Positions 29,806-41,017 of a DNA stretch of 60,000 nt are shown here, in pieces. Origin of the DNA: Zygnema cylindricum (taxonomy: Eukaryota; Streptophyta; Zygnematophyceae; Zygnematales; Zygnemataceae); the NCBI GenBank assembly GCA_037447655.1, contig JBBHKE010002788.1:126001-186000 (forward strand), read 5' to 3'. The position numbers and the translations under genes are program-made. Position 1 is the first letter of the stretch, and every line of letters starts with the position of its first letter. A model generated the notes under the pieces. That model was not told the DNA's origin, did not search any database, and saw nothing but the letters and a program-made list of their open reading frames with translations.

Positions 29806-32800
29806 CTCCCCTTAAGCTTTAGAAAAAATAACTCACTTAGACCACATGCTTTTCTGCAATACTCCAACTTAGGAGATGGAAGGGCTTCAGTCAACATGTT
29901 CGCAACCATTTTCTCATCAGGCAAATAGCAAAGTTTGACAACTTTTGCAAATACTTTCTCTCGTACCAAATGTAGCTGAATGTGCATATACTTAGTCTTA
30001 AAATGGTGACTTGGGTTTGTAGCCACAAAAATGGCTGCATGATTGTCGCACCATATTATTTAAGTCCAGTGTTGTGTAAAACCGAATTCTTGAACAAATG
30101 CCTTAATCCATAGCAGCTCTTTCAAGGCTGCGCTCGCAGCCATGTATTCGGCTCCATAGTAGATTGAGCCGTGACTTTTTGAAGTTTACTACTCCAACTA
30201 CAAGTTCCACTTCCAATCTGAATGACATACCCAGTTGTAGACTTCCTACTAGGCACATCACCATAGCTAGCATCACTCTAAGTATTAATGCTAACCTTGT
30301 CCCCTCCCAAAGTAAGCCAAAGATTTCTAGTCCCAACAAGATACCTTAAAACCCTTTTTGCTGCCTCCCAGTCTCTCTTTCGTGTATTTTGCAGACTTGT
30401 ACTCAATACACCTACAGTTGCAGCTATATCGGGCCTAGTGCAATTCATGAAGTAAATCAGACTTCCTACTACTTGTCTGTAGGGTACTTGGGACATAAAT
30501 TTTTGCTCTTCTGGACTAAGTTCCTCATCTATTATGACTCCAAACTCATGCTCCATTCCTTCAAACTTTTGCTTATACTCCATAGAAGTTGCACAACCTT
30601 TTGCATAAGCCAAGCCAAATTTTTCCAACATGTTTCCTATCGCTTCTTTTTGAGTTAGCCTAATTATTTTCTTTTCTCTATCTCTTTCAACTTGTATTCC
30701 AAGGATATATTTTGCCTCCCCCAAATCCTTCATTTCAAATTGTGAATTAAGAGGATGTTTTACTGTAGCAATTCCTTCTTTGTTCCTACTTATTAGCAAC
30801 AAATCATCAACATACATAGCAATGAATATCACCTCATCAGGATTATCACCACACATCACATATACTGAATGATCTGAGCTAATTCTAGTAAATCCTAATC
30901 TTGTCAAGAACTCATCTAACTTTCGGTTCCATTGCCTAGGGGCCTGTTTTAGGCCATACAAAGATTTTAAAAGTCTGCACACAAGATTTTCTTTTCCTAC
31001 TTCCTCATAACCCTCAAGTTGCTCATGTAAATAACCTCATCTAAATCACCATGCAAAAAGGCAGTTTTGACATCCATTTGGTGGATGTCAAAATCCTCTA
31101 TGGCAGCTAATGTAAGTAAGATGCGGACAGATGGAAACCTTACAACTGGTGAAAAAGTTTCTTCATAATCTATCCCCTCCTTTTGATTATATCCCTTAGT
31201 AACCAAGCGAGCCTTATACCTGTCTATGGTATTATGTGGGTTCAATTTTGATTTAAACACCCGTTTACTTCCAATAGCCTTTCTTCCTAGAGGAAGTTCC
31301 ACCAGATCCCATGTTTGGGCCTCCATGATGGACTTCATTTCCTCATTGATTGCTTCCACCCAATGTTCCCTTTCATTACTCGAAAAAGCTTCCGCCAACG
31401 CTAGAGGCTCTTCTATGTGTGCTGAATGAGCAAAGGCTGCATTTTCTCCCCTGAGTCATGCACTTCGCCTCCCTCCACCTGGAAATTCTGTCGCTGGTAA
31501 AGATGGTTGGGTCCTCCTTTTCGATACATGTGATTTTTCTTGTGATTCAGTTTCAGCTTGAGGTAGAGGAGAGTGTGCAACTCTTTTAGGCATAACACTT
31601 GTTGTTTCTGGTGGAGAAGATGATTGCAAGTCACTTTGAGTTGATGTAGATGCATTTTCTATATTTTTTTTGAAAAACATAGGATTTTCCTCTAAAAAGA
31701 TATAATCAACACTTTTATCTTTCTTTTTATCTGTACGCTGACTAAATACATCTACCCCTTTTCCCTCATCCTTCACTATGATGTTTCTGGCTACCAAAAC
31801 TCTATCTCTCTTAATGTCATATACTTTATAACCCTTGGCATGATCATCATACCCTACAAATATCCATGGTATGCCTTTTGGCTATAATTTCTATTTTTGT
31901 GGATCATTCTCTAGCATAAATATCTTACTTCCAAAAACTTTGAAGTGACTTACATCTGGTTTTTGTCCTGTCCACATTTCGTAAGGAGTTTTATCTTTTA
32001 CTGCCCTTGTTTCTAGCCTGTTTCTCACATAAGCTGCACAATTCATAGCCTCTGCCCAAAATTTGTAATATATGTCCATATCAGCCATCATTGTCCTAGC
32101 ACACTCTGATATGGTCCTATTCATCATCTCTGAAACACTGTTTTGTTCCGGAAAATAAAGAACGGTTAGCTGACGTGAGATTCCATGCAATTTCAAGAAT
32201 TCTGCAAATTCATTAGAAATGTACTCCCCTCCATTATCAGATCTGAATCCTCCTATCTTTCTCTCATGCAGATTTTCAACCCAAGCTTTATACTCTTTAA
32301 ATTTTGAAAAAACTTCATCTTTACTCTTCAAAAAATAAACTGTAGTAAATCTACTGTAATCATCAGTAAAGGTAAGCATAAACTTAGAACCTCCCACAGA
32401 TGGATACCTAGATGGCCCCCATACATCTGAATAAATTAGTTCTAGCACCCTACTACTTCTATGATCAGTTTGCGAAGGGAAAGGCAACTTATGAATTTTT
32501 CCCATTGCACAACCATCACATACATTTGATGCTGGTTTTTGACCAATTTTTACACCTTCCACCATTTTTTCATTTACCATCTTTTCTAATCTATCATAAT
32601 TCACATGTCCTAAACGTTTATGCCATAAATCACAATCACTGATTACACTTGAGTACATAACATCATTATCATTATCATTATACAAATTGTTTCCTCTAGC
32701 AAATCCCTCTGCAGCTATTTTCCCATTCTTACTCACTGTTTTCTTTCCATTCTCAGATATAGTTTTAAAACCTTTCTTTTCTACCATTGATGTAGAGAAA

Positions 32801-33054
32801 AAAATTCTTTTAAAAGCTGGGACAAGCAACACATCTTCCAAGACCCTTTTCACAGGTTTTCCCTCTACATTCAACATAAGTGACACCCTCCCCTTTGCTT
32901 TCGACTCAACAAACGTATCATCACTAAAATAAATTTTGATGGGTGAAATAGATTGAATACTCTCAAATAGATGGCAATTGCGGCACATGTGGGTAGATGC
33001 GCCAGAGTCCATAATCCATTTGTCTTCCTCCACGCCTTCCGTTGCTTGTGCCAT
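29793..33054 (-). pseudogene. Copia C pol: protease, integrase, reverse transcriptase, RNase H
   Basis: 33054-31891 is open: protease site WIMDSGASTHMC near residue 15, GAG-pre-integrase HKRLGH...CDGCAMGK (HHCC zinc finger), integrase LIYSDVWGP, FTDDYSRF, RSDNGGEY and VSEMMNRT (D,D,E present). After a TAA and a frame change come the linker (31797-31456), reverse transcriptase (31398-30997: DRYKARLVTKGYNQKEG, MDVKTAFLHGDL; then 30982-30278: LKSLYGLKQAPRQW, YVDDLLLI) and RNase H in pieces (30339-30103, 30026-29793). The frame ends in KLKGSIEK, with its last codons running over the polypurine tract into the LTR. Several frame breaks make it non-functional as it stands. Confidence 0.92.
29806..29819 (-). 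other. Polypurine tract of copia C
   Basis: On the minus strand AAGCTTAAGGGGAG lies directly before the LTR start TATTGAAAAG. It overlaps the last pol codons (LKLKGS). Confidence 0.75.
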
Positions 33055-33187
33055 CGCAAAGTATTTTTTTTCACTGTTGTCAGGAAAAGCTGCTCACATC
33101 CTCCTCCTTAAGTTCGGTGAAGAGAGCAGTGGGGCGACCACCTGATTGAGAAGGAACCCGGCTTTTGTCCCATCCCGAGCGAAAATT

Positions 33188-34051
33188 TCATGTGGCTTTC
33201 GCTCTATTGTATGCATTACACATTCTGAATACATGCTCTTTTTCATCACAGTAATAACATGTCAAAGGTGACCTTTTAGGACCACTACCTCTACCACTGC
33301 CACTGCCAATGTTAGAATCTGAAAACTGGTTAGCTAGTGCCTGAACAGACTTACTACTACCTCTTTGTGACATCTGGTTAGCTTCTTCACTCAAAATAAG
33401 TTGAATTGCTAATGTTATGTTCCATTGACGTTGTGGAATAGCCCTAAGCCTATCCATGGCTCCCTTATATTCATCGGGCAAAGTTCTCATCAACAACATA
33501 GCCTGCTGAGGTGGTGAAAAGTCCCCATCTGCACTAGTACTCTGAAGAAACAACCTTTTCATAGCATGACAATGATCTGACATACCACCTCCAAAATACT
33601 TCAATTCAAAGATCTGAGTGGCTATGTTAGTCTGGACAGTAACATCTAGCTGAACACACATAGCACGTACACAAAACCAAACTTCACAGGCTTTCTTCAT
33701 CTCAAGATACGACATTACCAAATCTTTTGTCATAGACTGCTTCAAGACGTTGAGGCAATGGAGATTTTTCTTTCTCCAATCCGGCGCAGTCACATCCGCT
33801 GTTCCTTCCACAATGGGTGACAAGTCCCTCTCCTCGAAATATGAGATCAACATATCTTCCCAGTATAAGTAGTCAGTTCCGTCAAAAATAGGCAATTTGG
33901 GCGGTGGGCCCATAACTTGATGTAGGTCATGGGCATTAAGACTCGGCTGTGATCCACTCCCACTAGGAGTCACACTTGCACCAACAAGAGCAGGTGGAGC
34001 ACTAGGGCTAATAGGAGCACTTGCAATAGGAGTTGAGCCATTATCAGACAT
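33188..34051 (-). CDS. Copia C gag, start codon inside the 5' LTR
   Basis: 287 residues from ATG 34051. The first 44 or 45 residues (Ser/Pro/Ala-rich, MSDNGSTPIASAP...) are encoded within the LTR. Then QVMGPPPKLPIFDGTDYLYWE crosses the primer site and opens the UBN2-like core (CEVWFCVRAMCVQ, LPDEYKGAMDRLRAIP). Near the C-terminus a CCHC knuckle CYYCDEKEHVFRMC (CX2CX4HX4C) binds RNA. The frame is intact over its length, so gag outlived pol or pol is made separately. Its N-terminus is closely related to that of the gag-only element. Confidence 0.88.
   Translation of the reverse strand: MSDNGSTPIASAPISPSAPPALVGASVTPSGSGSQPSLNAHDLHQVMGPPPKLPIFDGTDYLYWEDMLISYFEERDLSPIVEGTADVTAPDWRKKNLHCLNVLKQSMTKDLVMSYLEMKKACEVWFCVRAMCVQLDVTVQTNIATQIFELKYFGGGMSDHCHAMKRLFLQSTSADGDFSPPQQAMLLMRTLPDEYKGAMDRLRAIPQRQWNITLAIQLILSEEANQMSQRGSSKSVQALANQFSDSNIGSGSGRGSGPKRSPLTCYYCDEKEHVFRMCNAYNRAKAT
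33903..33917 (-). other. Primer-binding site of copia C (half-tRNA initiator Met)
   Basis: On the minus strand AGTTATGGGCCCACC directly follows the LTR end ...CATCA. It differs in one base from the site of the gag-only element and is complementary to the initiator tRNA-Met anticodon arm. It encodes VMGPP of gag. Confidence 0.78.
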
Positions 34052-34586
34052 GTTAGCGAAAGCAAACCCAAAGAGAAATGCTTAGAAGACTACATCTAAA
34101 GTGTAAGATATGTAACTCCAAACGAAAGAGGTCTTTCAACCAAACAAACATGTACTACAAGCAAATTAGAGACAATAGAGCATAAAACACCTTAAACTGC
34201 ACTTAGTGCTCTCATTTCCTTAACTCTTGTGTAGAATGTACATTCGGTATCAAACTGATCATTCCTAATTGAATTAAATACTCTAAAGATTTTCAAAATA
34301 TCTAAAACGTATGTACAAGGTTTACTAGACAGCCTACTACAAAAATCTAAGTGTTTGGACCAGAATTGTCCACTAACAATATTTATACCCTAAATATCCG
34401 GGTGATTCTTATCACGTCTATATTCATTGGCGGCCCTACACACTAAATTACTTAAAGATAACTATTCGTGTAGATACTACAAAAAATCCACACTAAATTT
34501 GGTCAATATTGAAGAGTTGGTATTCCAAAAATATTCTAAGTCCTAGACTCAAATTTATAAGGCTTACTAAAGCTTACTTTTCAATA
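33918..34586 (-). repeat. 5' LTR of copia C
   Basis: 669 bp on the minus strand from TATTGAAAAG to ACATCA. The right border was set by loss of similarity with the 3' LTR copy (after TTTTCAATA) and the left border by the CA end abutting the primer site. The flank at 34587 (TCAAT) has no match at the other end because that end is truncated. Confidence 0.82.
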
Positions 34587-35797
34587 TCAATATCTGTATC
34601 GTCTCTCGCAATATAGTTTTTATGTAGAACAGAAGCAACGACAATAACGGTTACTGATGATTTTCCCAGTTGATGGTGTATTAAAAACAAAATATCCAGT
34701 TTGCTTTGAGCTTTCATAAAACTCTTTCGACCACCATTTTTAATGGAAAGTGTCGAAAGGTAAAATTCGTTTGGGATAGAGTTTGTCTTGAACTAGAGTA
34801 GGTTAATATGAGCTTTGTAAACTCTTTATCCACCATCATCCTTAATGGAAAGTGTAGAAAAGTAAAATTTGTTTGGGATGAGTTAGTATTATACCAAAGT
34901 AAAACCACATGACGTTAAAAAACAGCGTATAATTCGCACATCGTTAATATAAAGTGTTGAAAATTAAAATTCGTTCGAGATAGAGTTATTATTATACATG
35001 ACGTTGAGAAAAAATGCAAAATTGGCACATCCTTAATATAAAGTGTTGAAAATTAAAATTTGTCTGGGAAAAAATTAGTCATATACCAGAGTAAGACAAC
35101 ATAACGTTAAGATGCGGTGCATAGCGTATGAAAACAACATACTGTTAGGATGCAGGGCTTAATCCGTATTTTTCTACAAGGTAAGGAAACAAACTATTAC
35201 TCCTGCACTAATAAATATTCATATTTACATATATACGTTTTTAAATTTTGGAATCGTGCGTCAGTCCGAACCATCATAAAAACATTTCCGCACAAAAAAA
35301 TATTCATAATTACATACATTTATAGAATAGTGCGTCAGTCATAATCAATTTTACCTATTCAAGTTTAGTTATAACTCATTTTTTATTAAAAACTTTGATC
35401 GTTAACTTCTAACGATTTTTTTTTTCATTGGAAGTTAACTGTTTCATGTTTTTTTTTTCAGAGTTATAAAAGAATTAGCGTATGCAATTGTGTAGAACAA
35501 TTTAGTATCAGATGTTTAACTATAACTAAAGCATGTAATTGAGTTATGTTAACCATTAGAAAAAAACTTAAACACAAAAAACCATAAAATCCCGGTTAAA
35601 TAAACTTAAAATGCACGAAAATGTACGGAAATGTCAATAAATGTACGGAAATTGTAATGCTAGTATAATGAACAGTTTGAAGTAACTATTTCCATTTCAA
35701 ACATCGTAACACTCTAATAAGTAGTACTAAAAGTCTTCACTGAAAAACAAAGTAATAACTACTATTATGTAGTGTTAAAATGCTAGGCCCTATTTTG
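34587..35797. other. Non-coding stretch with short diverged repeats
   Basis: No gene is seen. Words such as CTTAATGGAAAGTGTNGAAAAGTAAAATT and ATAAAGTGTTGAAAATTAAAATTCGT recur about four times between 34735 and 35070 at roughly 70-110 base spacing, a diverged tandem repeat. The rest is AT-rich. Confidence 0.5.
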
Positions 35798-37431
35798 TAG
35801 TGTTGTGTATCTGTAAGGATTTGTCGATAACCGATATGGACTTTTTTTTCGGGTAGCCGATAATCGATATATTGGTGCGATATATCGCTATCAGTATTAT
35901 CGCCGATAAATACCCGATATTTATCGGTTTTGTCGGCGATAACGCTGATATGGATAACTATCGGCGATATTTGTACGGACCGTACACATAAATGTACGCC
36001 AGTACATTGAACTCTACGTTTTATTCCCCGGAAGTAGACCCCCTTCCCCCCAATTTCAGTAAAAAATCGCGATATTTTCATCATTTTTTTTAATTTAAGG
36101 GGGTTTTACTTCGTTTTACACCCTCTTATACCCGTCCAGAATGTCCTTTTAACTGTTATTTTCTTTTTGCAAGGTTAGTTACCCCCTCGTATCACTTCCA
36201 TTGTTTGTATACATTGCTTTTTTTTTTAATGCATTTTCAGTCCATTTTAGAAAAGATACGCAATAAAATCGAGCAAAATAAATACATAAGTTGAAATTTG
36301 GACGATTATGAGCTATTCAAAATTCAAAATTTGAAAATTATAAAAATCTTAACCTATTAAATATCAATGTCCATAAATCTTCAATGTCATATTTCTCAAA
36401 ATCCATTTACCATATTGACAATGTCTGAAAATTCCAAAATCACCTAATTCAAAATCTGAAAATTATAAAATTCTAACCTATCAAATATCAATGTCCAAAA
36501 ATCGTCAATGTCATATTTATCAAAATCCAATTACTATATTGTCAATAGATTTATGCTTTAGGTGAGACACTAAATTTGAAACGCTTAGTGATTTCCCTCT
36601 AGCCACAGACATGTCATAGTGACTACAAAATGCCTTATTTGAATCGTGCCATCGTGCAACACGTTGTCATACTTTTGATACTGCTCCTTTCGGAATGCCT
36701 TTTTTATAATGTTTGTATTCCTCCTAATTTTTTTGTAAGTTCTCTAATTCTTTGACATTTTGAAATACTTCTACCTCCTCATCAAAAATATGTGTCCCAT
36801 CCTCATCTCCTCCTACAATTTCCTGATAATCCATTAAATGGATAAATATACAATTTTAGTTTTTTACTATTTCATAAAAAACTAGTTTTTCCTCAAATAC
36901 GTGCTACCTGGTTATAGTAGGTTCAAAAATATGGTGGCTGTAAATGGCAGCAGTCTGACAAATGTGTTCGTCTGGATATCTGTTCGTCTTTTTTTCGTAA
37001 AATGTTTGATTCACAGATTTTACAATGTATTTTCTTTACATCTATTCGTTTTTTTTTTCGAAAAATGTTTGATTCACAATTTTTACAATGTATTTTATTT
37101 TTATCGTTTTGGTACAGTACTTTAGTTTTAGAACTATAAAGAAATATTTTAAATTTGTCTACGTTTTATGTGCTGCGCTGTCTGTAATATTTTTCAGTTA
37201 AATAATCACGGAACAGATTCTTATACGTGATATGCCACGCTATCTAATGTACATAGTATAATACAGTATAAAATAAAGTACTAAAAATATGTACTATATA
37301 TTTTTAAAGTTATCGCCGATATGGAATTTGTTGGTCTCAGACCGATATATCGAGACCTCTGACCGTTCGATAACTGATAACTATCGGTATCGGTGTTATT
37401 GCGATAAATATTTTACCAATAAACAACACTA
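35798..37431. mobile_element. 1634-bp hAT-like non-autonomous element, complete
   Basis: Starts TAGTGTTGTGTATCTGTAAGG and ends ACCAATAAACAACACTA, flanked by the perfect 8-bp duplication CTATTTTG (35790-35797 and 37432-37439). The first about 200 and last about 130 bases match the 18534-19461 element closely (CGGACCGTACACATAAATGTACG; TTAAAGTTATCGCCGATATGG), but the middle is different. It holds a two-copy repeat of about 126 bases at 36310-36545 and a 64-base repeat (TGTTTGATTCACA...TTTTACAATGTATTTT) at about 37000-37100. No transposase is seen. Confidence 0.93.
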
Positions 37432-37553
37432 CTATTTTGGCACAAAAACTTTACCAACGGAATTATAGCGGCTATTCGCCAGTTCAGTTTCACTCAATCG
37501 AATTCGGTTTCATCGATTTAAAAAATTGTTAGGTTGGTTTCTGTCACGTCTTA

Positions 37554-38298
37554 GGGTGACGTTCTATTAGGATAAAAGTGGCGTAGTTTACAGAAATCCG
37601 CGACCCTCTATACCAAATCGTACCGCCTATTCCTATTTTGTTTTTATACGAAAAACAACATTACAGAGAATCTTGTCGATACTCTCCAAAGGTCTTAGAG
37701 GTAATACTGGTTGTCGGATGATCATCTACGAGGAGTTCGCTTCATTTTTTTTCTGTAACTGTCAACCCACCTCGAGGAGGTGGGTTGGCAAATACAGAAA
37801 AAAAAAGTTCGTGACACGTTGGACGATTAAGCTACGTGTCATGATGGAAAACCAACGAAAAATCTTAAGATTTGCATATGACACACACTTTCCAAAATAC
37901 AACCGAAAATAAAAACGAAATTTCGTTACATTCCTTCGTCACGCTATTTTCGGTAACTTTTATTCGTCACACTATTTCTCTCAAAGGACTTTCGTTATGT
38001 TCGAAAACAGAAACCCTAAAAAATGAGCTGGCGTACAGACTAACGTATGCAAAAAGTATAAAAGATATGTCGAATGATTACTTCGTACGCAAGTACATGG
38101 TACAAAAGTGAAGATTTGAAGCTAAGTTTGTCGGTGCTAAAAATCTAAAATATATTAAATATCGGATCGTAGCTTGCGTGGCGCCAGTCATTTTAGAACA
38201 CGTGGCTTACAAACTCTACGTGATGGAACATCAACTCAATCGACCTGGTCTGTAGATTTTGCCGTACAATTACAGAAACGTATGATGGAACTTCACCC
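37554..38298. mobile_element. 745-bp PIF/Harbinger-like element
   Basis: Ends are inverted: GGGTGACGTTCTATTA on the left and the inverse of GGGTGAAGTTCCATCATACG on the right, flanked by TTA at 37551-37553 and 38299-38301. Three-base TWA duplications and GGG starts are typical of PIF/Harbinger/Tourist elements. A near-perfect hairpin (CAACCCACCTC-GAG-GAGGTGGGTTG) lies at 37769-37793. No transposase is present. Confidence 0.72.
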
Positions 38299-38301
38299 TT
38301 A

Positions 38302-40149
38302 GGGTACGTCCTCATGTAAGCCATACTTTGAAAAAGTACTTTGGACTGTAGTGAAGTGTTACGTACTACTTTGAAAAGCTTCCCTATGTGTGCGAAAATG
38401 AAATCGGAACTTTGAAATGTGACGGTTGTAGACGTGGGTACAACTTTGTGACGATTGAAGACGACTACGAAATTGGTGACGCCAATAAAAACAGCGACAG
38501 TTGTAGACGTCTATATTTTTGTAATTTTGTGACATGGCCGATGTTTAGGGTTTTGTAACATTGTGACGCCATGCTCACTTGTGACGTCATAGATTTCAAG
38601 AACTTTCGGCCATGGATACGTGATTTCGTTTTCTCTGTTTTTTTTGCTTTACTTGCCATAAAAATATACATAAAGGTAGTCAAAAGAATTATTTTTCAAA
38701 TATCTTTCATTTTATACCATTTTTGTCGTGCCTTGTTCTAAAAAGTGTGAGATAAAAGTGTGAGAGGGAGAGGGGAGAGGCGACGACGATGCAAAATTAT
38801 ACCGAGGACCCATGAATGAAATTGGAGGTCCGAGACCCGTGCTGATTTTTTTCCGTACATCCTCGTCTTTTCCGTACATGCACGTGACGGGCAGGGAGAA
38901 AAATAGCGAGTACTCTCACTCGTCCTAAAATTTTCCCACTCGTGTGGCGCGTGCGTGGGTCATTTTCATTCGTTGTTTGGGTGGTACTTTCCCTGAAATC
39001 AAGTCGCGAGGTGATTTTTGATGAGGTTTTTTGACGGGTCGAAAAAAAGAAAACGCCAAAATGCGTTCACATGACGACAAACATGAAGTACATTCAAAGT
39101 ATCGACATCAAGTTTGTTGTGCTTTTAAAGAATTGATTATTTTTTACGGCTAAAGTTTTTCTCGTACGGAACTGCGTTTTGGGTGAAAACGACAAATTAA
39201 AGTCGATACTAAATGTAATCGGTACTTTGATAAAGTATTTTGGACTGTAGTAAGGATTCTCCGTACTACTTTGAAGAGCGTCCCTATGTGCGAAAATGAA
39301 ATCGGAACTTTGGAATGTGACGGTTGTAGACGTAGGTACAAATTGTGACGATTGATGGCGACTACGAAACTTTTGACGATTGGTGACGCCAACAAAAATA
39401 GCGACAGTGGAAGACGTCTAGATTTTTGTGAAATCGCAGATGTTTAGGGTTTGGTGATATTGTGACGTCACGCTCACTTGTGACAACGTCGACGTCACTG
39501 ATTCAATAACTTTCTGCCATGGTTTTCTGATTTCGTTTTTTATACTTTTCTCGCTCGACTTGCCATTAAAAAAAAAACCTAAAAATTGTCAAAAATAATA
39601 TTTTTAAAATATCTTTTATTTTATTCCAATATTGTCGTCTCTCATTCTAAAAAGTGTGAGATAAAATCGATGGTGTGAGAGGGAGAGGGGAGAGGCGACG
39701 ACGGCACAAAATTTTGCAAAGGACCCCATGAATGAAATTGGAGGTCTGAGACCCCTGCAGATTTATTCCGTACATGCGCGTGACGGGCACGGAGAAAAAT
39801 AGCGAGGACTCTCCTTCGTCCTAAAAGTTTCACACTCTTGTGGCGCGTGCGTGGGTCATTTTTCATTCGCTGTTTGGGCGGTACTTGAACTAAAATCACC
39901 CCCTCGAGGTGATTTTGGATGAAGTTTTTTTTTGGGCTGGATTCTCTTGCCCGGGGGTCGAAAAGGGGAAAACGCCAAAATGCGTTCACATGACGACAAA
40001 CACGCCGTACATCCAAAGTATGAATTGACGTTTACTTTACTTTGGTAAAAATGATTTTCTCGTACGGCTAAAGTTTTTGTCAAAATTTCCTGAATTTTAG
40101 GGCAAAAAGACAGAGAAAAGTAGATACTTTAATACATGGGGACGTACCC
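38302..40149. mobile_element. 1848-bp PIF/Harbinger-like element made of two 0.9-kb direct repeats
   Basis: The left end GGGTACGTCCTCATGTAAGCC and the right end (inverse of GGGTACGTCCCCATGTATTAAAG) are flanked by TTA at 38299-38301 and 40150-40152. Inside are two direct copies of a block of about 900 bases; for example GACGGTTGTAGACGT recurs at 38421 and 39319, and GGGAGAGGGGAGAGGCGACGACG at 38766 and 39681. Each copy has a CGAGGTGATTTT half-dyad and CGTTCACATGACGACAAAC. No transposase is seen. The left TTA is shared with the preceding element. Confidence 0.75.
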
Positions 40150-40152
40150 TTA

Positions 40153-41017
40153 GAGTACAAACTTACCAACGTTAAAGTACAATGTAAGAAATGAGGATAA
40201 ATAGTACGTTAAATTTGACGTCATGTCATTTCGGACTTTCTTAGGTCTTATTAGCGTTTTTAGGGCGCTAAAAGAATTCGGACGGTTTAACGGCTTGAAC
40301 CGTTCGGTTTGAAAATCTCATCACCGGTTTCAAAACCAAAGTGCTACGGCCTACGGGGTACCACCGTAACCAGACTCATTCTTCAGTCTATACTTTCAGT
40401 ACAAAATATTGTACAGTTACTTCGGGATACGGTACAATATACGGTACGGTAGTTAGGCTACTGTACTGTACTGTAAGTTCGCTGTACTTTTTGACTGCCG
40501 CCCTTGCTTTACCAAGATATCTTGCTCCGCGTGCACTTTCATCTCCACGTAAGCTCTCGTCCTTTTCTACATATCTGACGGCTCATAAATGACACGCGTC
40601 ATAAAGCGCATTGTAAGGGAACCGTTAGATCCATCTTTTTTTAGGCAGAGTGGGACATTCCCTCACCTGGCCTTCACTTTTAGGCCTTTTTTGTTTTTTT
40701 ACAGACGGGCAGCTCGAAAAAAGTGCCAACAGCCAGGGTTCTTTTTCTAGCAGCTTTGTATCGTATCATGCCTTTTTGCACTTTTCTCTACTCCTTTTCT
40801 GCAATGTCACTGGCCACGTGGCGGCTCTAGAATTGAAGTGTAACACGCAATTTCTCTTGAGATTGAGGCTTTTGCAAGATCGACACGCCACGCAACATTT
40901 GAGGATGGTCATGGCGCTGTAGGCAGATCTGAGGGCTTGCAAGTCTCCTGGAAATGCCACCTTTTCTTCTGGAAGTGCCACGTGGCAAGCTGTGGTAAAG
41001 AGTTCCTATGTCTTCTA
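40153..41017 (+). promoter_or_regulatory. Upstream region of the SAAL1-like gene
   Basis: A gtac-rich part to about 40480 is followed by unique sequence. CACGTG G-boxes lie at 40815-40820 and 40979-40984, the second only 34 bases before the chosen ATG, and both in a GCCACGTGGC context. No convincing TATA box. An in-frame upstream start at 40937 would add 27 residues; the MAATVGEE start is preferred because the added part resembles leader sequence. Confidence 0.5.

Larger units (their letters stand above)
29201..34586 (-). mobile_element. Ty1/copia element C, nearly full length but decayed
   Basis: On the minus strand the order is 5' LTR (34586-33918), half-tRNA primer site, gag, pol, polypurine tract, 3' LTR (29805-29201). 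The 3' LTR stops about 85 bases short of its expected CA end, exactly where copia B begins. That explains the lack of a target duplication. LTRs start TATTG rather than TGTTG in both copies. Pol has several frame changes. It shares gag N-terminal and polypurine features with the gag-only element. Confidence 0.9.

Noticed and set aside
34587-34591. Target duplication of copia C (TCAAT)
   Set aside because: No matching bases precede the truncated LTR at 29201, so the duplication cannot be claimed.
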